In this document: positions 14,724 through 18,057 of the stretch, in pieces | How the letters are laid out: each line of letters begins with the position of its first letter | Position numbering within the stretch: the stretch's first letter is position 1 | DNA from: CAYWNA01 sp964459305 | Lineage (GTDB): Bacteria; Planctomycetota; Planctomycetia; Pirellulales; Pirellulaceae | Assembly: GCA_964459305.1 (NCBI GenBank) | Contig: CAYWNA010000269.1 | Span: forward strand, 1 to 18,057 | DNA length: 18,057 nucleotides | Reading direction: 5' to 3' | Position numbers and translations under genes: made by a program | The notes under the pieces: generated by a model | What the model saw: only the letters and a program-made list of their open reading frames with translations | Database searches by the model: none | Told to the model about the DNA's origin: nothing

Positions 14724-17102
14724 TCAGCGAGCTCTCCCCGTCTGTGATTCGACCTTCGCCCAAAATGGATGTTGCCGGTCGCCGCGGGTACGAACGTCCT
14801 CCAGCAGCACCTCCGCGCTGGGTTCAACCGGGTGATTCCGGCTGCGGCCGTTGATTACCACGGAGATGCGTTTGGAGAAGTCGACCATCTCCGGGGCAAG
14901 CCAGACGGTCGCGCGGCTTGCGCCGGTACTCAATGAGACGCGGTTGTTTTTCAGAATTCTCCCTTCGGTGCGTGCCGGCCGGGCACCGCCTGCGGGCGGC
15001 CAGTCCACAGGCAACACCATGGAATGGCGGGGCATGCCTTCCAGTTCCGCCCACCAGAAGAAATTGTCCCATGGCCTCATGGACATACACTCATACTCGC
15101 GCGGAAAGAACTCGCGGCGGTGAAGTTCCATCCAGTCGAAGATCCGAAAGACCTCTTCATAGAAATACTCGTGGCCACGGCCTTTATACACGACAACAAT
15201 CGCATCGTAGCTGTGCTTGGTTAGATACCGGTCCATGTCGAGGCTGTTGCGCGCCATCCTGTCTCCGTCCATCTCCCCTGCCACAAAGTAGCACGGAACG
15301 TAGCGACCATTCTCCCAGTAACGAGATACGTATTTGTCCGCTGTCGCAACAATGGGAATCACACCGGCCCACAGATCTGGATGCGAAAGGCCGATATCCC
15401 AAGCCGCATCTCCACCCATCGAATGGCCGCTGAGAAAAACGTGATCCGTGTCAATGGAAAATCGGCGGCAAGCATCGCGCAACGGGCGCAGTACGGCCGC
15501 GTGCTCTCGTGCCGAATACCCGTATTCTCGCTGATGCGGCTTCGTCCAGCTTGGCGCGATCGCAATGTAGCCGTGGCGAGTTCCTTGCCCCAAACGCGTT
15601 TTGGACTTCTCGTCGTAAGCTCCGACCCACCAATCGATCTGCTGCTGCGCTGTGGTGCCTGCCCCGTTTAGTGTCACTACGCACGGATAGCGGCGATACG
15701 GATCGTACTCCGGAGGAAGCTGAACGTAGTAGGTGATATCCGGGTCTCCCGACAGTCCCGCCACCGCCAGTTCGAAGAATCCCGGAGGGCCATCTTCCAG
15801 TGGAGCCGCTACCAAGGCCGGCTTCATGTGGGCAATCAGCTTGCTCAGGTAAGTCGGTGAACTCCCTTCCATGCCGTCGAGTTGCGCGAGAATCTCATCG
15901 CGCTCGTGCTGGTGTGTGCTGTTCAAATAACGTCGCACCTCCTGCCGGACCTGGTACAGTGACGAGGCCACAGCCAGGTTCTCCGTGCCCGAACCGCTGC
16001 CCAGAAGCCAGCCGCTGATCGCCAGCGCGACCTTCTGGTCAGCCGTCATGTTTGGGTCGCCGGATAGCCGCATGTAATCGGCTAGGCGATCGAACGTGTT
16101 GATATTCACATCCGTCTTGATCTCCTCGATCACCGGCCCGATTTCCGCCCGGGTCTTCCCATCTTTGATCTCTGCAAAATGTGATTCGAGCGTGGTAATC
16201 GACTTCTCGGCTTTCTCCTTCAATTCGTTGTATTCGTCCAGCATGTCGCGCACCTTCAGCAAGATCTCTCCCGCCACGCCGTTTGACGGAAACCGGTCGA
16301 GCATCGAGTAGGCCAATCGATGCTGCCCCGCCTGTCTGCGCAGTTCGACTTCCTTGATCAATCGCCGGGCGCTCATCTGGTGCAGCGCCTTGACCTGCTT
16401 TTGCAGGTTGGCCAACGCAGGGAACTCCTTGATGATCTTCTCCAACTCGGCGCGAGCGTCCTTGTAGCGCTCCGCTTGGATGTACAACCGTACTAAGCGC
16501 AACCGGTCGTCCGGGTCCTTTGGATCGATCTGCCGCATTAGGATGTTGCTCAATGTGTCGCGCCCCAACGAGTTGGTAGCGACCCGCATGTCCCATACAT
16601 ACGAGTTGCGGCCCATTAGCCCTTCCACTTTGGTGTAAATGGGTGTGACCTCGGTGATACCCTGAACCACGGGGAGAGGACCATCGGCCGTGTTCATCGA
16701 GAAAATCCGCCGACCCCATTCGTCAAACTTCGTGGCCCCTATGATGGGGCCAACGGCCGCAATACGGCGTCTGCCCGATGCAACGCGCTGTTCGATCTTG
16801 ATTCGTTCCAGACTCGTCTGCTGAGGAACCATGGACGAAGTCTGGATGGATGAGAAGAACGTCCGGCGAAGGTCGTCATCAATGAACACGATTTGCTTGA
16901 TTTTTACTTCCCCTGCCTTACCCTGCGGGTTCAACGGATCCTCACCCAACGAGGCAATCTTCCCCGGTCGCCCCTCGAACTGCATTCCGTTCTTCAACGT
17001 GGCAATCTCCGCCCCCAGTTGACGCGGAGATAGGGCTGTCATCGCCGCGGCGGCCAGTATAAAAACATGGAGAGAGAAACCCCTAAACGTATGCGTGCCC
17101 AT
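14724..17102 (-). CDS. Exported multidomain esterase/depolymerase-like protein
   Basis: The product has 792 residues. ATG 17102 has GAGGGAG 10 bases upstream; a TTG three codons earlier is less likely. A signal peptide is at about 1-30 (SLHVFILAAAAMTALS, ending in GAE). The first 300 residues hold a beta-rich region (IATLKNGMQFEGRPGKI) and then helical TPR-like segments (RLRLVRLYIQAERYKDARAELEKI). The C-terminal half, from about 470, is an alpha/beta hydrolase like PHB depolymerases and feruloyl esterases: PPEYDPYRRYPCVVTLNGAG, then GHSMGGDAAW with nucleophile Ser561, an acidic AGEMDGDR, and KGRGHEYFYEE with His644 as likely catalytic His. Probably an exported ester hydrolase acting on a polymer or wall component. 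The substrate is unknown. It stands between a convergent hydrolase and the surface-protein gene. Confidence 0.88.
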   Translation of the reverse strand: MGTHTFRGFSLHVFILAAAAMTALSPRQLGAEIATLKNGMQFEGRPGKIASLGEDPLNPQGKAGEVKIKQIVFIDDDLRRTFFSSIQTSSMVPQQTSLERIKIEQRVASGRRRIAAVGPIIGATKFDEWGRRIFSMNTADGPLPVVQGITEVTPIYTKVEGLMGRNSYVWDMRVATNSLGRDTLSNILMRQIDPKDPDDRLRLVRLYIQAERYKDARAELEKIIKEFPALANLQKQVKALHQMSARRLIKEVELRRQAGQHRLAYSMLDRFPSNGVAGEILLKVRDMLDEYNELKEKAEKSITTLESHFAEIKDGKTRAEIGPVIEEIKTDVNINTFDRLADYMRLSGDPNMTADQKVALAISGWLLGSGSGTENLAVASSLYQVRQEVRRYLNSTHQHERDEILAQLDGMEGSSPTYLSKLIAHMKPALVAAPLEDGPPGFFELAVAGLSGDPDITYYVQLPPEYDPYRRYPCVVTLNGAGTTAQQQIDWWVGAYDEKSKTRLGQGTRHGYIAIAPSWTKPHQREYGYSAREHAAVLRPLRDACRRFSIDTDHVFLSGHSMGGDAAWDIGLSHPDLWAGVIPIVATADKYVSRYWENGRYVPCYFVAGEMDGDRMARNSLDMDRYLTKHSYDAIVVVYKGRGHEYFYEEVFRIFDWMELHRREFFPREYECMSMRPWDNFFWWAELEGMPRHSMVLPVDWPPAGGARPARTEGRILKNNRVSLSTGASRATVWLAPEMVDFSKRISVVINGRSRNHPVEPSAEVLLEDVRTRGDRQHPFWAKVESQTGRAR

Positions 17103-17292
17103 GATCACCAAGCTCCCTCGTTCTGAGAGTCAAACGTTCCGTGCCTCTGATGAGTCGCCGAAAGAAAGGCCCGAATGGCGACTCGGCCCCCATATTCTAT
17201 TGTGTGTCGCGAGAAGGAGATCCGTCAACCTTGACCGGTCGGCGATCTGCGACCGAGAAGTCGTGCAACGGCTGTGGGCCTCGCCGCAATTC

Positions 17293-17318
17293 GCCTGATC
17301 GCCAACTTGCGATCAGGC
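17293..17318. terminator. Perfect 10-bp hairpin downstream of the surface-protein gene
   Basis: GCCTGATCGC and GCGATCAGGC pair perfectly around a CAACTT loop. The structure begins 15 bases beyond the stop of the minus-strand surface-protein gene (stop at 17334-17336), the place for a terminator or mRNA 3'-end structure. Neither strand has a U-run after it (GAATT on the minus side, CATTT on the plus side), so it is at best an atypical terminator. Confidence 0.6.
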
Positions 17319-17333
17319 CATTTCCGGGCCGGA

Positions 17334-18057
17334 TCAACGGATTAGCTCGTTGTCCGCCCAACCGGCAAGTACGCCCTCGGCAATGTCAGAAAGGACTTCC
17401 TCAAGGTCGTCTTCCAGGTGGTCGGAAAAATCGAATTTGCCCCGCGAATCGGCATCGACAAGCTCGCTTGCCGCGCGCTCAGCGTCGTTGAACGGCACGA
17501 TGCGAGCGACCACCGTGGCTGACGGGGCCGTCGATTCCGGTTCCACTGCCCTGGTTGCCGAGTTCACGTGCGCGGGGCCGACAATGTATGAAAACGGCAG
17601 TATTGCGTGTGCCTGCGCGGCCGACCTCAGTTCAGGGGGTGTCTCCCATTGCGTGGATAGCGCACCGGCAATATTCGTATCCGAACCGCGCAACTCTCGC
17701 TGAGCCACCCTGGATTCACCTTCAGGCTCGCTCTCACCCGCGGTGAAGAAACCTTCTTTGTTGATGAACTTGATCACATCCAAGGCATCGAGAGGCGTTA
17801 TCTGGTTATCGCCATTCCCATCGTAGTAAAAACCGCCGACGGGCTGCACATAAGCCTCATCGAGCACCTGCGATCCGTTTCTATTGAGTTCCGTGATCAA
17901 TAGCAGAACGTCTTGGGGGACTACGCTGCCGTTATTGTCAACATCGTACTGAAGAGCGGGGATCTGCGACGCCCTGGGATTCTGGGCTGGATTCGAATTA
18001 GCCTGCACAGTCAGCGTGAAGCTCTCGGTGATCGTCACTTGCGGATCATTCGAGTCC
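17334..18057 (-). CDS. C-terminal end of a large surface protein with dockerin-like calcium loops, N-terminus cut by the window edge
   Basis: The frame is open to the right edge, so the GTG at 18038 is an internal codon and the gene starts outside the window. About 240 residues are visible. The first are the end of a beta-rich extracellular repeat (DPQVTITESFTLTV), as in cadherin- or Ig-like modules. Two dockerin-type loops follow: YDVDNNGSVVPQDVLLLI and YDGNGDNQITPLDALDVI, each with the D-x-D/N-x-D/N-G calcium-binding spacing and a helix. The last 120 residues are acidic and low in structure, ending in SDIAEGVLAGWADNELIR. In planctomycetes such pairs occur at the C-terminal end of very large secreted proteins. 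Their partner cohesins are usually not known. A hairpin follows the stop. Confidence 0.86.
   Translation of the reverse strand, partial: DSNDPQVTITESFTLTVQANSNPAQNPRASQIPALQYDVDNNGSVVPQDVLLLITELNRNGSQVLDEAYVQPVGGFYYDGNGDNQITPLDALDVIKFINKEGFFTAGESEPEGESRVAQRELRGSDTNIAGALSTQWETPPELRSAAQAHAILPFSYIVGPAHVNSATRAVEPESTAPSATVVARIVPFNDAERAASELVDADSRGKFDFSDHLEDDLEEVLSDIAEGVLAGWADNELIR

Noticed and set aside
13856..14827. Long minus-strand open frame (323 codons) opposite the alpha/beta hydrolase
   Set aside because: The plus strand encodes a full catalytic triad; the antisense translation has no motif and overlaps the ends of two real genes.

Overview
The window looks like a chromosomal segment of a planctomycete, most likely a Pirellulales-type bacterium. 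This rests on family and layout, not on any search. The signs are: a secretin-like protein with a Pro/Ala-rich linker, a surface protein ending in two dockerin-like calcium loops, short secreted proteins ending in a hydrophobic stretch plus an acidic DDAS tail, a STAS protein with an N-terminal zinc ribbon, lipoproteins, weak or absent Shine-Dalgarno sites, and moderately high GC. I see no rRNA, tRNA, CRISPR array, integrase or transposase.

Layout. Positions 1-1725 (minus) hold the N-terminal 575 codons of a secretin-like exported protein that runs off the left edge. A divergent intergenic region (1726-2120) separates it from a plus-strand envelope/exopolysaccharide group: two tandem paralogous small secreted proteins with one beta-sandwich (Cna-B / carboxypeptidase-regulatory type) domain each (2121-2660, 2681-3208), a Wza-type polysaccharide export lipoprotein (3271-4356) and a Wzc-type chain-length regulator/BY-kinase with a (Gly-Tyr)n tail (4378-6711). 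No glycosyltransferase, flippase or polymerase is present, so the sugar-building genes must lie elsewhere. A HEAT-repeat lipoprotein (6863-7543) then converges, with overlapping 3' ends, on a SpoU/TrmH-family RNA 2'-O-methyltransferase (7515-8333, minus).

Positions 8334-8623 are non-coding and hold a striking nested inverted repeat (8441-8573). Beyond it, on the minus strand, are a zinc-ribbon/STAS protein (8624-9079) and a small exported protein of unknown function (9268-9606). A poorly explained stretch (9607-9984) leads to a plus-strand run: acylphosphatase (9985-10272), an ABC-2-type permease with a large extracytoplasmic insert (10386-12035), an ABC-exporter-like protein whose nucleotide-binding motifs are all degenerate (12046-13869), and an alpha/beta hydrolase (13877-14674). 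The last three are closely spaced and probably one operon.

The right end is minus strand: a 792-residue exported protein with a C-terminal esterase/depolymerase-type domain (14724-17102), and the C-terminal end of a large surface protein with dockerin-like repeats (17334 to the right edge), followed by a perfect 10-bp hairpin.

Best leads: the intact but apparently ATPase-dead ABC exporter paired with an ABC-2 permease; the 133-nt nested palindrome whose inner-stem mismatches all become G-U pairs only in minus-strand RNA; and the tandem beta-sandwich/DDAS proteins placed directly before the Wza/Wzc pair.
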